From NCBI RefSeq assembly GCF_024166365.1, contig NC_064823.1, positions 20,950,924 to 21,014,923 on the forward strand: a stretch of 64,000 nt of DNA. The letters run 5' to 3'. The notes beneath the pieces were generated by a model. That model did no database searches, had not been told where the DNA came from, and worked only from the letters and a program-made list of their open reading frames with translations. This DNA is from Elephas maximus indicus (Eukaryota > Chordata > Mammalia > Proboscidea > Elephantidae). Positions 10,707-21,045 of the stretch are shown in pieces; position 1 is the first letter of the stretch; every line of letters begins with the position of its first letter. The position numbers and the translations under genes were made by a program.

Positions 10707-10910
10707 AGAAAAATTGCTAGAAGAGGACATCATATTTGGTAAAGTACAAGATCACTGAAAATGAAGAAAATCCTCAATGAGATGTATGGGCAAAATAGCA
10801 GAAAAAATAGGCCTAAACAAATTAAATATCTTGAAGGTAGTGTACCACAGGCAATGTATTATTGTTATATGTAAGGTTGCCGTTACTCAGCTGGCTCGAT
10901 GGCAACAGTG
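10707..10910 (+). mobile_element. RTE LINE 3' fragment fused to the SINE head
   Basis: GAGGACATCATATTTGGTAA...CCTCAATGAGATGTATGG matches the C-terminal coding end of the RTE LINE (compare the reverse complement of 18150-18230). It ends with a degraded RTE tail, GGCTCGATGGCAACAG. Part of the expected sequence between is replaced or diverged. Confidence 0.6.
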
Positions 10911-11600
10911 ACACATATAGGCACAGATATAAAGGCATAAGTATGATAAAGTTGACAGCACAGCAGTGGGGAAAGGCTGTTTTTTTCAATAAATGATTCT
11001 GGGGCAATTAGAAATCCATATGCAGAGGGCCTGACCACTATCCCATATGATACACACAAAAAAAAATTTACAAGTAGATTGTATATTGAATTGTGAAAAA
11101 TTAATATTGTTACTAGAATGTAGTATAGAAAAACATCTTCATGCTATCGGAGTAGGGAAGGCTATCTAGGACAGGATACAAAGAGCAATCATCAAAGAAC
11201 AGGCCAATATACTGAATTTTACTAAAATTTTAAAATTCTGTTCATTAAAAGAGAGCATAGCAAGAATGAAAAGGCAAGCTAAGGAGAGATAGAAAACATC
11301 TTTAATATATAGGAACAATGTATGTGCATAATATGTAAAGAACTCCAACAATCAATAAGAAAAGGACAGATGATGCAATAGAATATGAGCAAGATATTTC
11401 GTCTGGCACTATGGTTATGGGGTAATGTGAGGGGAAATTCTAGGTTCTGGACATTTCTGTTTCTTGATCTGGGTGGTATTTCCATAGATGTTCACTTTGT
11501 GACCTAATTCATGAAACCACACAATTTCGGTTTGCTTTTTTTTTTTTTTCTCTGTATATACGTTTTATTTTGTACCTCCAATTAACATGGTTTTAAAGAG
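10911..11600 (+). mobile_element. Ancient L1, ORF2 C-terminus and 3'UTR
   Basis: Contains GGAAAGGCTGTTTTTTTCAAT, CAATTAGAAATCCATATGCA, ATATGTAAAGAACTCCAACA and the L1M-type 3'UTR text TTTCTTGATCTGGGTGG and GTTCACTTTGTGA. This closes the old L1 that begins near 2870. All frames are broken. Confidence 0.65.
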
Positions 11601-13670
11601 CCCTTATTTAGGTTCCAATGAGAAAAGATTTGTTGGAGAGGGTCTTCAACATGGAGGAGGGCACCAGTACTTTAGGAAAAAATTTCAGTAATACTCAATA
11701 TAAAGAATGAGGAACTCAACAGGGAATGGCCACAGAAAGCAAGAAAACACTTTTAGAGATATTTAGGTAGCTATAAACTAGGCTTGATGACTAATTGAAG
11801 GCTGTAAGATTAGATAAATGAAAACATTTATTTAGAATGATTACAGGCCTTGAGTGTATGGCTGGAAACCAATTATCTATTGACTGGAAATACTAATAAT
11901 TACATTGTATTTCTGTCCTGGTTTGAGTACAGAGTTATATAGAGTTGAAACTGAATTTAAAGCTAAAGTCATGAGAATTCAGTTTCTAAACTAGAAATAC
12001 CATATAGCCTGGACTCAAATGTACTAAAGGAATGTTACCATTTTTGTAGAAAGACATTTCCATTTCAGCTTGCAACATAGGTCTTATCAATAATCAAGTT
12101 CTTTTACAGTACAAATAAAAAAGAGAACACAAAAGGAATAAAAATGATTCTTCTTGGAAGCAATTGAGTTTAATTAGCTCTTTATAAGTGGTGTAATAAT
12201 TGGCAGCATTCAACTTGGCTGACAGCTTCGCTTTCTCACTTCTTTCTTTTCCTCCCCTCTTTTTTTTTTCCTTAGCTTCTTTTAAAGGAAGATCAAAGCC
12301 TTTATAGCTGAGTGAATGCTAATGGTGCATACATTTATTTGAAAAGCTTTAAGTCCTTTAAAATGTGCACATAAGATTTTTTTTTTTTTTTAATTCCCAA
12401 ATGTCTGCCTGTAAGTGTATTTGACACTATTAGCAGGACTTATCTCTGCTTTTTTTTCCCCCTCATCCTTTTAAAAAGAAAACAAGTCTAACATTTTGGG
12501 CATGTTGATTAAAATGAGAGTTGCATAACCTTTTTGCAGCTCCACAAAATAGGTACTTTGAACCACAGACTTGCCATAGAGTTAATGAGTCTCTTCCTCA
12601 TGCATATGTACTTTCTGCCACATCGTACACTGTAGGAGGAAGGGCCTGAGACTCCACCACACAAGCTTGGGAAAGTGACTAAATCCTCTTGTTGGTAGAG
12701 ATAGAACTCTGACAGGTGGGAGGTGTTGCTGTTGCAATTTGTAAAGAAAAAAGGCAATATTTTCAGCTGAACAAAAAACATTTCTCGCATTCTTACATGC
12801 ACAAAATGCCTTTCCCCTCTTCTTGAAAATATTAAGAATTACCCATGGCAACGTTACAAGGTTGTTTCAGAGTTCTTTCAGGAAATGGAAACTGATAAAT
12901 GCTCCCGCTGACAGAATGGCTTCAGAAGAATGCGTTTATTGAGGCATTGGCTGAGCTTAGAATGTTTGATTCTTATGCTTTACTCTCTGGATAAATATGA
13001 GAACGGGATATTTAGTGTGGCTGAGTGTTATGCTTGCACAAAAGCTCATAAAGATACTGTAGTCAACCATGACACTTGCCTGAGACACAGAAAGTCTTCA
13101 GTTATTAATTGTTCTTATCACTCTTGCTGAGGAAGGAGAAAGAAAACGGGGATGAGAAAGATTTAAAGTACAGACAGCACTTAGTGACTTGGGGAAGCTA
13201 TATTAATATTTTTTCAGATAACATTTTACTTTACTGTCTCAGGGTAAAGAATGACTTCATTGTATTAAATATATGTTTTACTAATTAGAAAATATTCAGA
13301 CAAAATTTAGTGTAGCCAAACTGATAACCCAGTAGTTCAAGAACTGGAAGAATGGTATTAAAACATTCGGCTCTTGTTTTATCTAAGAAGACATATACAC
13401 CTCACAGCATTCAAGTCTACATGACAGAGCACCAAAAAAGGACAACCTTTCAACTAAGGCTCCAAGACAAAGAACATCAGCTTCTCCCAAATTCCAAAAT
13501 GATGTTTGGCAACACCTATGCAAAGGAGAGGGGCAAAACTTCTTGGTGGCTCTTGGCTATTAATCCCTTAACTTTTTGAGAATATGAAAGGGGATAAAAT
13601 GAAGCGGTGGAGGAGATAAGAATTTGCAGAAACATTGAGTAATTTTATTTTTTATCTCAGGTAGCCCCTC

Positions 13671-13705
<35 letters not shown>

Positions 13706-14494
13706 TCCTGGTAGAGACCAGGGGATTTTCCTGTAAAGGAAGTACAGGGTTTTGACTACTTTAGACTACAAAATGTATTAACATAACCATACTACAAAAT
13801 GAGCCTTGTTGGGAGATTAAAGTCAATGAAGTGTACTTTATTATCTGAGAACATCCAGAAATATCTCTTGATTATATCCAAAAGGGTAAGAGAGAATTAA
13901 TCCTATAAAGAAGAACTATGCAGATTCAATTATTTGAGAAGAAAATACAGTTTGTGGTTCCTCCCCAATGAGGCCTACTTATTCAACATACTGTATTTCA
14001 AGGACCAAAATTTGCTTTATAGTTAAAATTTGCCGAATCCCCTGTAAGTTTAAATCACTTTCATATTCATTTTCTGGCCGAACTAAATGTAATTCAAGAA
14101 TTGAAACAGGAGCGTCACGTCCCCTATTTTTGTTGAGCAAAGTTTTTTTTGTTGTTTTTAATTTATGAATGTCTGTATGGGTCTCTATGGTAACTAATAA
14201 GAGATTTGGCAGCCCTTGGGGTGGTTCAGATGATTGAAGGGTTGATTAGAATTTTTTTTTTTTTTTAATTCCAGGCTTCCTGCCAATATCGTAGAAACCA
14301 GTTCCTCCCTAAACTTATGATTTTATTTTAACTGATAAAGTTTAAATAGGAAGAGCTCCTCTGTGGAAAAGACTACTTTATAATGCAGACAATTCTGGGG
14401 CATTTTACATGATGGCAGAGCGTTAATGTGCAGATAGAGTTTGTTATTTTGATAAGCTTAGATTGAGAACTGATTAATAAAAAGTACAATAACT
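11601..14494. other. Single-copy intergenic DNA
   Basis: No gene, tRNA or recognisable transposon. It holds T-runs near 12250-12270 and 12376-12392 and an AT-rich but low-repeat stretch, 12000-12560, with several TAATTA-type homeodomain-like cores. Short open frames here have no codon or domain signal. It could contain conserved noncoding elements of the FAT4 landscape, but sequence alone does not show this. Confidence 0.5.
13672..13702. repeat. (AC)n microsatellite
   Basis: Uninterrupted AC dinucleotide run of about 15 units. Confidence 0.97.
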
Positions 14495-14499
14495 AATTC

Positions 14500-14574
14500 T
14501 GGTTAAATATTTATAATATGCCAAGCTCTGAGATCAGATCTTTACCCAATTATCTCATTCAACACTCATCATAA
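14500..14574 (+). mobile_element. MIR fragment
   Basis: AATATTTATAATATGCCAAGC...ATTATCTCATTCAACACTCA follows the MIR core-to-3' pattern (ATGTGCCAGGC...CTCATTTAATCCTCAC), strongly mutated. Confidence 0.55.
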
Positions 14575-14770
14575 TGAGTTTATGAGACTCAAATTATTAA
14601 TAACAGAGATCTATTTTATTATTTCAAAAAATTCTAACTACAGAGTTCTACACAAGTCAATTAATTACCTCTTTTCAACAACATTCTTCAACAAAAGTCT
14701 TAACTGCACATTTCTAAAATCCTTACAACAATCATATTCAGTAGGTACTCTTGTCTTCGTATCTATTTAA
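14572..14770 (+). repeat. Diverged direct repeat, copy 1
   Basis: Collinear with 20843-21045: shared TCATAATGAGTTT, TTTTATTATTTC, CAGAGTTCTAC/CAGAATTCTAC, GTCAATTAATTA and TTTTCAACAA in order. The family is unknown to me. Confidence 0.6.
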
Positions 14771-15020
14771 GAAACAAGAGCATAAGAAGCAAATTACTCG
14801 AGATCATACACAGTTGTTTTTTTTTTTTTTTTTAATTTGATTCTAGACTCATGTTTGTAATCTATAACCTGATTGGATCATCCAGGAATTCTAATAAAAT
14901 AAAGGTATGCTAGTTTTGTGAGTTTGTGTATGTGTAGTGTGTGTTTCTGTATATGTGTGTCTGTGTGTGCATGTGCGTGTTTGCCTGTGTATGTATGTTT
15001 ATGGTTCCTACAGCATTCTA
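14771..15020. repeat. T-run and TG-rich simple sequence
   Basis: T-run at 14816-14833 and an irregular TGTGTG tract at about 14932-15000. The open frame over the TG tract is compositional. Confidence 0.75.
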
Positions 15021-15230
15021 GGAACCCCTGAGGGGTACAAACAGTTAGCATGCTCAGCTGCTAATGGAAAGGTTAGAGGGAAGAGTTCACCCAGAGGTGC
15101 CTTGGGAGAAAGGTCTGGCCATCTATTTCTAAAAAATCAGCCATTGAAAACCCTACAGAGTACAGGTCCACTCTGACACACAAGGGGTCACTATGAGTTG
15201 GAGCAAAAGCAGCTGGAGTGGTTAACAGCA
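15021..15230 (+). mobile_element. AfroSINE, long variant
   Basis: Sense copy: GGAACCCCTGAGGGGTACAA head, box B region decayed (GGGAAGAGTTCACCCAGAG), module GAGAAAGGTCTGGCCATCTA, AAAAATCAGCCATTGAAAACC, tail GGTCACTATGAGTTGGAGC. Confidence 0.85.
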
Positions 15231-16330
15231 TTTTATGTATTGAACCTAATCCTACTATCAAGACCCTATAAGATCACTTTTCTTCTTTATGAATTTACCC
15301 AAAGCACAAATAGATATCTCAAACACCTGTCCATTAAACACGGAATTTATTACCCATCTATAACATGTTAATTATTATAGAGGTATCCCTTATAGCAAGC
15401 TCATGCCCAGGCTTGCACTTTCTTGGAAGACTCTGCAAGTTTTCTTGAGCCCTTTTCTCTTCTTGTCATTGCCGCACGGTTTTTGCCAGTCCTACCTCAC
15501 CTCTGGAGTTCAGCCAAGAATGATAGATGCTCTTTAGATGAGTGATAACAAGATCTAAAGCCACTGACCCTGGGGATTCTTTGTGTTTATTTGTTTTGGG
15601 TCATTTCATAGATGTCTACCATATGCATGACTACCTCCACCCCCACTGTAGCTGGCCAGAAAATCCATGATTTAGTTTACATATGTGATAATATCAATGT
15701 AGATGTGTTACACACTTGAAAAACAACTACTGCTAAGGAGTATAGTGAAGGAACCACTCTAGAGCACTAGAGATGAAGGATATGGTACAATGACTCCCTC
15801 ATCCACCACCCTGCGTATGGCTGCTGAGTGGGTGTGGTGCCTACACTTGGGTGCACAAGGAAGGCTAGATCCACTGGATCTGCTATTCACTTTGAGGCTT
15901 TTCCCTTTCCTCTGAGCCCAAGGCATATAGTTCAGTGCAAGATCACCTCTTTTCGGATATCCTGATAATCTAATCTATACCCTAAGCCTTCCATTTCTTC
16001 CAGATCTGTCACTGTCCTGTGCAGCACTTTGTATAAATTAGGAAAAGACCACCCTTCCTCAGGGTGGAAATATCCTGTATTGGCTTGTAGCCTGAAGAGG
16101 TGAGTGCAGGTTAGATTTTATCCCCACTCAATCCATCAGGTGTGCATCCTTCTGCAATAAATACTTTGTAGAGACAGAGCAGCCTTGATTCTTCTCAGAG
16201 TTGTGGGGATTGAAGCAGCTATAAAGAATGAGGGTCTCTTGTCTCAGTTGCTTTCCTCATATTTTCCCCCTAAGTTGTGTGCAAATATGTATGCACACAC
16301 ATACACATGCACATATGGAGTCTGAATTAT
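15231..16330. other. Intergenic DNA, nothing recognised
   Basis: Mixed-composition sequence with no long frame, no tRNA and no repeat I can name. Confidence 0.5.
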
Positions 16331-16433
16331 ATATACAGTCATGTGTCACTTAACATCCTTGATAAGTGATGATACCTTCTGTGAAAAAGGGTATTGTGTG
16401 ATTTGGACATTGTGTAGAGCACCATATCGTATA

Positions 16434-16595
16434 TAGGCAGTCCCCGGGTTACTAACGCCTGACTTAAATACTCTTACATAGAACCCATAGTTAGGAACCA
16501 ACCCCTGTAAGGCCTATTATATTAAAATCTTATGAGATCCCACTTCGGTCATCCTTCTAGCCTCTATGTGTCTTTGTTCATTGATTTCCACCTGA
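16434..16595 (+). mobile_element. DNA-transposon end, same terminal repeat as 55710
   Basis: Starts TATAGGCAGTCCCCGGGTTA, close to the terminal inverted repeat TATAGGTAGTTCCCTGACTT at 55710. No matching inverted end was found to the right, so this is one end of a truncated or rearranged element. Just left (16340-16430) GTCATGTGTCACTTAAC resembles another old DNA element. Confidence 0.45.
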
Positions 16596-16599
16596 TTGC

Positions 16600-17210
16600 T
16601 CAAAAAAGTATTCAATAGGGAGGGAGGCTCCAGCATCTCCCATAGACCCGATGGCAAGAGCTCTGGAGCACAGAGATTAAAGCGCTGCTATCTCCTAGGG
16701 AGGAACTTCGCAGGCGAAGACGGTAGGATGGGACCTTCAGGGCCCTGTCTAGGGCTGGTGGGAGGTCACAGAGCGACGTATGAGTTCCTAAGCTGGGTAA
16801 GGTAGCTGCGTCTGCATAAACTGTGATCCGGGCTTCAGGGGTCCGCTTCTCATAGACAGAGGTTGCAGGCTTTGCCGTCAGCCTGCGCCCCCGGCGGGCC
16901 GCCAGCGATCAGCGTCCTAATGGACATGGAAGGGTTTAACCAGGGCAAATCCTGCAGTGACCGGAACCTCTGCAGCTGGCCTGGATAGCCTCCGCTTGCA
17001 CTATGTCTGCTCGCGCAGTTAGGGGGTCAGCATGGGCCTTGGCGAGGGCTGGAGCCCCTCTGGGAATTGGGACCCACAGGGACGAGTATAGACAGGCAAG
17101 GGTGAGGAGAGAAGCTGGGGGCACGATGAGGTTCAAGAAGCCTAAGGCCAAGACAAGCCACCCACTGGGTCCCTTGCGGGGGAGGCGAGGCCCATTCTAG
17201 CACAGAGGGT
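16600..17210. other. GC- and CpG-rich patch without a gene
   Basis: Clearly GC-richer than its surroundings and retaining many CpGs (for example CGCCCCCGGCGGGCCGCC around 16888). Short frames in both strands (16596-16805, 17003-17200, 17027-17314) show no domain and are explained by high GC. It could be a small CpG island, a young GC-rich insertion or an orphan promoter. Confidence 0.5.
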
Positions 17211-17306
17211 TGTGGACTTTCAGGAAACATTTGCTTGAGTCTCTGCTGTTCCAGTCCCCTCACCCCTGCCCTCCGCCTTCTTCCTCCCTCCCTGTCTGAA
17301 TGTCCC

Positions 17307-17440
17307 AAAACCAAACCAAATCTGTTGCAGTGGAGTCAACTCTGACGCATAGCAACCCTAAGGGTTTCCAAGGAGTGGCTGGTGGATTTGAATTGCCCAC
17401 CTTTTGCTTAACAGCCAGCTCTTAAACGCTTCACCAGGAG
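17307..17440 (-). mobile_element. AfroSINE
   Basis: Antisense copy from AAAACCAAACCAAAT to CTTAAACGCTTCACCAGG, with a deletion of the GACAGAGTAGAACTG body segment. Confidence 0.88.
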
Positions 17441-17885
17441 AGCTGTCTGAATGTCAGTAGACTCCGATTCCAAGGAGGAGTGGCCTAGTGTGGCCGTTGT
17501 GGTGCCCACTCCGGGGGTGTGGGCAGCCAGCTGACTTCCCCTGGAAGGCAGAGAAGTTTGACTTTAGGGATGAACTAACGAGCTGCTAAATATTCAGAAG
17601 CAAGACTACCGCTGCTTGGGGCCATCCTTGAGGAAGCAGAGCCCTAGGAAGCAAGCTAGAAGGGAGCTGAGCACGCCCAGCCCCTCCAGCTCTTCCTGCC
17701 TCCAGAGGAGTAGTAGCAGCCCACTCCCCCCCCAGACCCTCCCTGCAACAAGTCAACCAACCAAGCAAAAGGCAAGAGCCCAGGCCTAGAGCCATGACCC
17801 CTGCCTCATTTGCCTGTATTTCACCCCTGGCCCAGTGTCGCAAGGGTTTGTGTTTAGGGTCTTTAAAACCATTGTTGTTGTTGCT
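17441..17885. other. Short single-copy spacer
   Basis: GC-moderate sequence between two SINEs. The minus frame 17586-17915 runs into the SINE and has no recognisable domain. Confidence 0.45.
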
Positions 17886-18055
17886 AGCTGCCATCGACCC
17901 ACCCACTGACGTCAAGTCGATTCCGACTCATAGCGACCCTACAGGACAGAGTAGAACTGCCCCCTAGAGTTTCCAAGGAGCGCCTGGGGGATTAGAACAT
18001 GCCAACCTCTTAGTTAAGAGCCGTAGCACTTAACCACTAAGCCACCAGGGTTTCC
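17886..18055 (-). mobile_element. AfroSINE inserted at RTE 3' end
   Basis: Antisense copy with CpGs retained (GTCAAGTCGATTCCGACTC, AGCGACCCTACAGG), so relatively young. Its head (CCACCAGGGTTTCC) abuts the RTE 3' end at 18056. Confidence 0.92.
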
Positions 18056-20204
18056 AACTGCCCTCTAGTGGGTTCCAATTCAATGCAATCCTATGTACAA
18101 CAAAAGGAAACACTGCCTGGTCCTGCGCCATCCACACTATCATTGCTATGCTTGAGCCCATTGTTGCAGCCACTGTGTCAATCCATCGCTTTGATGGTCT
18201 TCCTCTTTTTTGCTGACCCTCCATGATATCCCCTTCCAGGGACAGGTCCCTCCTGATAACATGTCAAAAGTACATGAGAGGAAGTCTCACCATTCTTGCC
18301 TCTTAGAAGCAGTCTGGCTGTACCTCTTCCAAGACAGACTTGTTCCCTCTTTTGGCAGTCTATGGTGTATTTATTATTTTTTGTCAACACTATAAATCAA
18401 AGGCATCAATACTTCTTCAATCTTCTTTATTCATTGTCCAGACTTCTTGAGCATATGAGGTGATTGAAAATACTATGACCCGGGTCAGTTGCACCTTGAC
18501 CCTCAAAATGACATATTTGATTTTTAGTACTTTTACAGCAGGTTTGTCCAATGCAATATGTTGCTTGATTTCTTGGCTGCTGCATCCATGTATGTCGATT
18601 GTGGATCCAAGTAAAATGAGGTCCTTTTTGACTTCAGGATTTTCTTTGTTTATCATGATGTTGCTTATTGTTCCAGTTGTGAGGATTTTTGTTTTCTTTA
18701 TGTTGAGGTGTAATCCATACTGAAGGCTACAGTCTTCGATCTTCATCAGTAAGTGCTTCAGGTTCCCTTAACTTTCAACAAGGAAAGTTATGTCATTTGC
18801 TGTTAATTTGTCTTCCTCCAATCCTGATGCCACATCTTCATATAGTTCAGTTTCTCAGACTATTTATTTGCTCAGTATATATATTGATAAAAAAAATTGA
18901 TAAGTATGGTGAAAAGATACAGTCCTGACACACATCTATGCTTATTTTAAACCACTCAGCATCCCTTCGTTCCGTTTGAAGGGCTGCCTCTTGGTTTAAG
19001 TACAGGTTCCTCGTTATTACAGCTAAGTGCTCTGGAATTCTCATTCTTCCCAATGTTGTCCATAATTTGTTGTGATCCACACAGTCAAATGCCTTTGCAT
19101 AGCCAGTAAAACACAGCTAAACATCTTTCTGGTGTTCTCTTCTTTCAGCCAAGATCCAACTGACAACAGCAATGATATCCCTCATTACAAGTCCTCTTCT
19201 GAAGCCGGCTCGAATTTCTGGCAATTCCTCATCAATGGACTGCTGAAACTATTTTTGCATTATCTCCAGCAAAATTTTTCTTGAGTTTGATATTAACAAT
19301 ATTGTTCAATAATTCCCACATCCTATTGAATAAACTTTCTTTGGAATGGGCACAAATATGGATCTCTTCTAGTAGGTTGCTTTGGTAGCTGTCTTTCAAA
19401 TTTCTTGGCGTAGATGAGTGAGTGCTACCAGCATTACGCCCATTTGTTGAAACATTTTAATTGGTATTCCATAAGTTTCTGGAGTTTTTTTTTTTTTGCG
19501 CCAATGCCTTCAGTGCAGTTTGGACTTTTTCCTTCAGCCTCATCAGTTCTTGATCATATGCTACCTCCTTAAATGGCTGAAGGTTGACCATTATTTTTGA
19601 TACAGTGGCTCTGCATATTCCTTCCATCTTCTATTGATGCTTCCTACATCATTCAATATTTTGCCCATAGGATCCTTCAGCATTGCATGAATTTTTTCTT
19701 CAGTTCTTTCAGCTTGAGAAATGTCCAGCATGTTCTTCCCTTTTGGTTTTCTAAATTCAGGTCTTTGGACATTTCGTTACAATACTTTACTTTGTCTTCT
19801 CGAGTTGACCTTTGAAATCTTTTGTTCAACTTTTGTACTTTATCACCTTTTCCTTTTGCTTTAGCTACTCAACCTTGAAAAGCTAGCTTCAGAGTCATCA
19901 ATTTTGATCTTTTCTTTCTTTCCTGATTTTTAATGACATTTTTCTTTCTTCATGTATGGTGTCCTTGATGTCATTCCACAACTCATTATATCTTTGGTCA
20001 TTAGTGTTCAATGCATCAAATCTACTATTGAGATGGTCTCTAAATTCAGGTGGGATATACTTAAGGTTGTACTTCAGCTCCCGTGGACTTATTTTGATTT
20101 TCTTCAACTTCAGTTTGAACTTTTGTATGAGCAATTGATGGTCTGTTCCACAGTCAACCTTTGGCCTTGTTCTGACTGATGATACCTAGCTCCTTCATCG
20201 TTTC
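18056..20204 (-). mobile_element. RTE-type LINE, RT and C-terminal part
   Basis: The minus strand keeps recognisable pieces of RTE reverse transcriptase: DHNKLW and RNLYLNQEAALQ (18847-19080), LNIKKTKIL and LILLGSTID (18417-18746), KRGRPSKRWIDTVAATMGSS near the C-terminus (18030-18224) and FKLKLKKIK upstream (19898-20134). Order and spacing fit an RTE protein read right to left. Frameshifts and stops separate every piece, so it is dead. The 5' end is cut by the LTR at 20205. Confidence 0.88.
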
Positions 20205-20596
20205 ATCCCCTCAAAATATGTATTGTAAATCCTATCCTCTGCTTGTGGTTATAATCCCATTTGTGAATATGTTGTGTTTATTATGTTAATTAGTCAGGTT
20301 TAGGGTATATTTTGAGTCAATCTCTTTTGAGATACAAAGTAGATTAAGCAAGCAAGCTAGAGAAGCTGAGATGGAGAACGAGAGATGTCAAGCCACAAGA
20401 AGATTGCCCAGGAGCAGAAGTTTCAGAAGAGACCCGGACTGTCCTCAGAAGCCCACAGGGAGAAAAAGACTTCTCCTAGAGCCGGCACCCTGAATTTGGA
20501 CTTCTAACCTCCTAAACTGTGAAAAAAAGAATTTCTGTTTGTTAAAGCCATCCTTTAGTGGCATTTCTGTTACAGCAGCACTAGATAACTAAGGCA
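20205..20596 (+). mobile_element. MaLR-type solo LTR (subfamily B), 5'-clipped
   Basis: Matches the LTR at 48327-48854: CCCCTCAAAATATGTATTG, TTGAGTCAATCTCTTTTGAG, CTGAATTTGGACTTCTAACC, and the end TTACAGCAGCACTAGATAAC ending AAGGCA. The expected TGTCATGG-type 5' end is missing or mutated. Confidence 0.75.
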
Positions 20597-20762
20597 GCTG
20601 TGTATTAGAATTACCTCAAGTACTTTGAAAAATCTCTATGCCTGGACTCTACCACAGGCCAATAGCTTAGAAATGCTGAGATGGGACACAGGCACATGTA
20701 CTTTCATACTTTTGAAATGTTCCAGGTGATTACAGTGTGCAGACAAAGGTGGGAATCACTGC
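20597..20762 (+). mobile_element. MER5A-like hAT DNA transposon fossil
   Basis: Inverted-repeat layout of MER5A: TGTGTATTAGAATTACCTCA at the left and CCAGGTGATTACAGTGTGCA with GGGAATCACTG at the right, with CCTGGACTCTACCACAGGCC inside. Non-autonomous; no coding capacity. Confidence 0.8.
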
Positions 20763-20842
20763 AGAAAAAAAAAAAATCAGCTAGGAGGAGTGTAAGGATA
20801 AAACTGTGCAGTCTTCTCCTATCCTTCAGAGCAGACCTCACC

Positions 20843-21045
20843 ATAATGAGTTTCTGTGACTGAAATTTCTTATAAAAGGTCCTTTTTATTATTTCCAAAT
20901 CCTTCACCACAGAATTCTACTCGTCAATTAATTATCTTTTTCAACAAGATCATCAAACCAGCTCAATTCACAATATTGCTAATCAAACAAATACCATATT
21001 ATATACAGTTGGAATTTTCTTTCTACAAAGTTCTCATACAGTAGC
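20843..21045 (+). repeat. Diverged direct repeat, copy 2
   Basis: Partner of 14572-14770 in the same orientation, about 6.3 kb away. By eye some 65-75% identical with small indels. Confidence 0.6.

Noticed and set aside
13672-13702. Tandem array considered as CRISPR or satellite
   Set aside because: Simple AC microsatellite; no spacer structure, and the genome is mammalian.
14932-15000. TG-rich tract as a coding region (Cys/Val-rich frame)
   Set aside because: Translation is an artefact of alternating TG/TA dinucleotides.
17586-17915. 109-codon minus-strand frame in GC-moderate DNA
   Set aside because: Begins inside an AfroSINE and has no recognisable domain; low-complexity Gly/Leu/Ala content follows composition.
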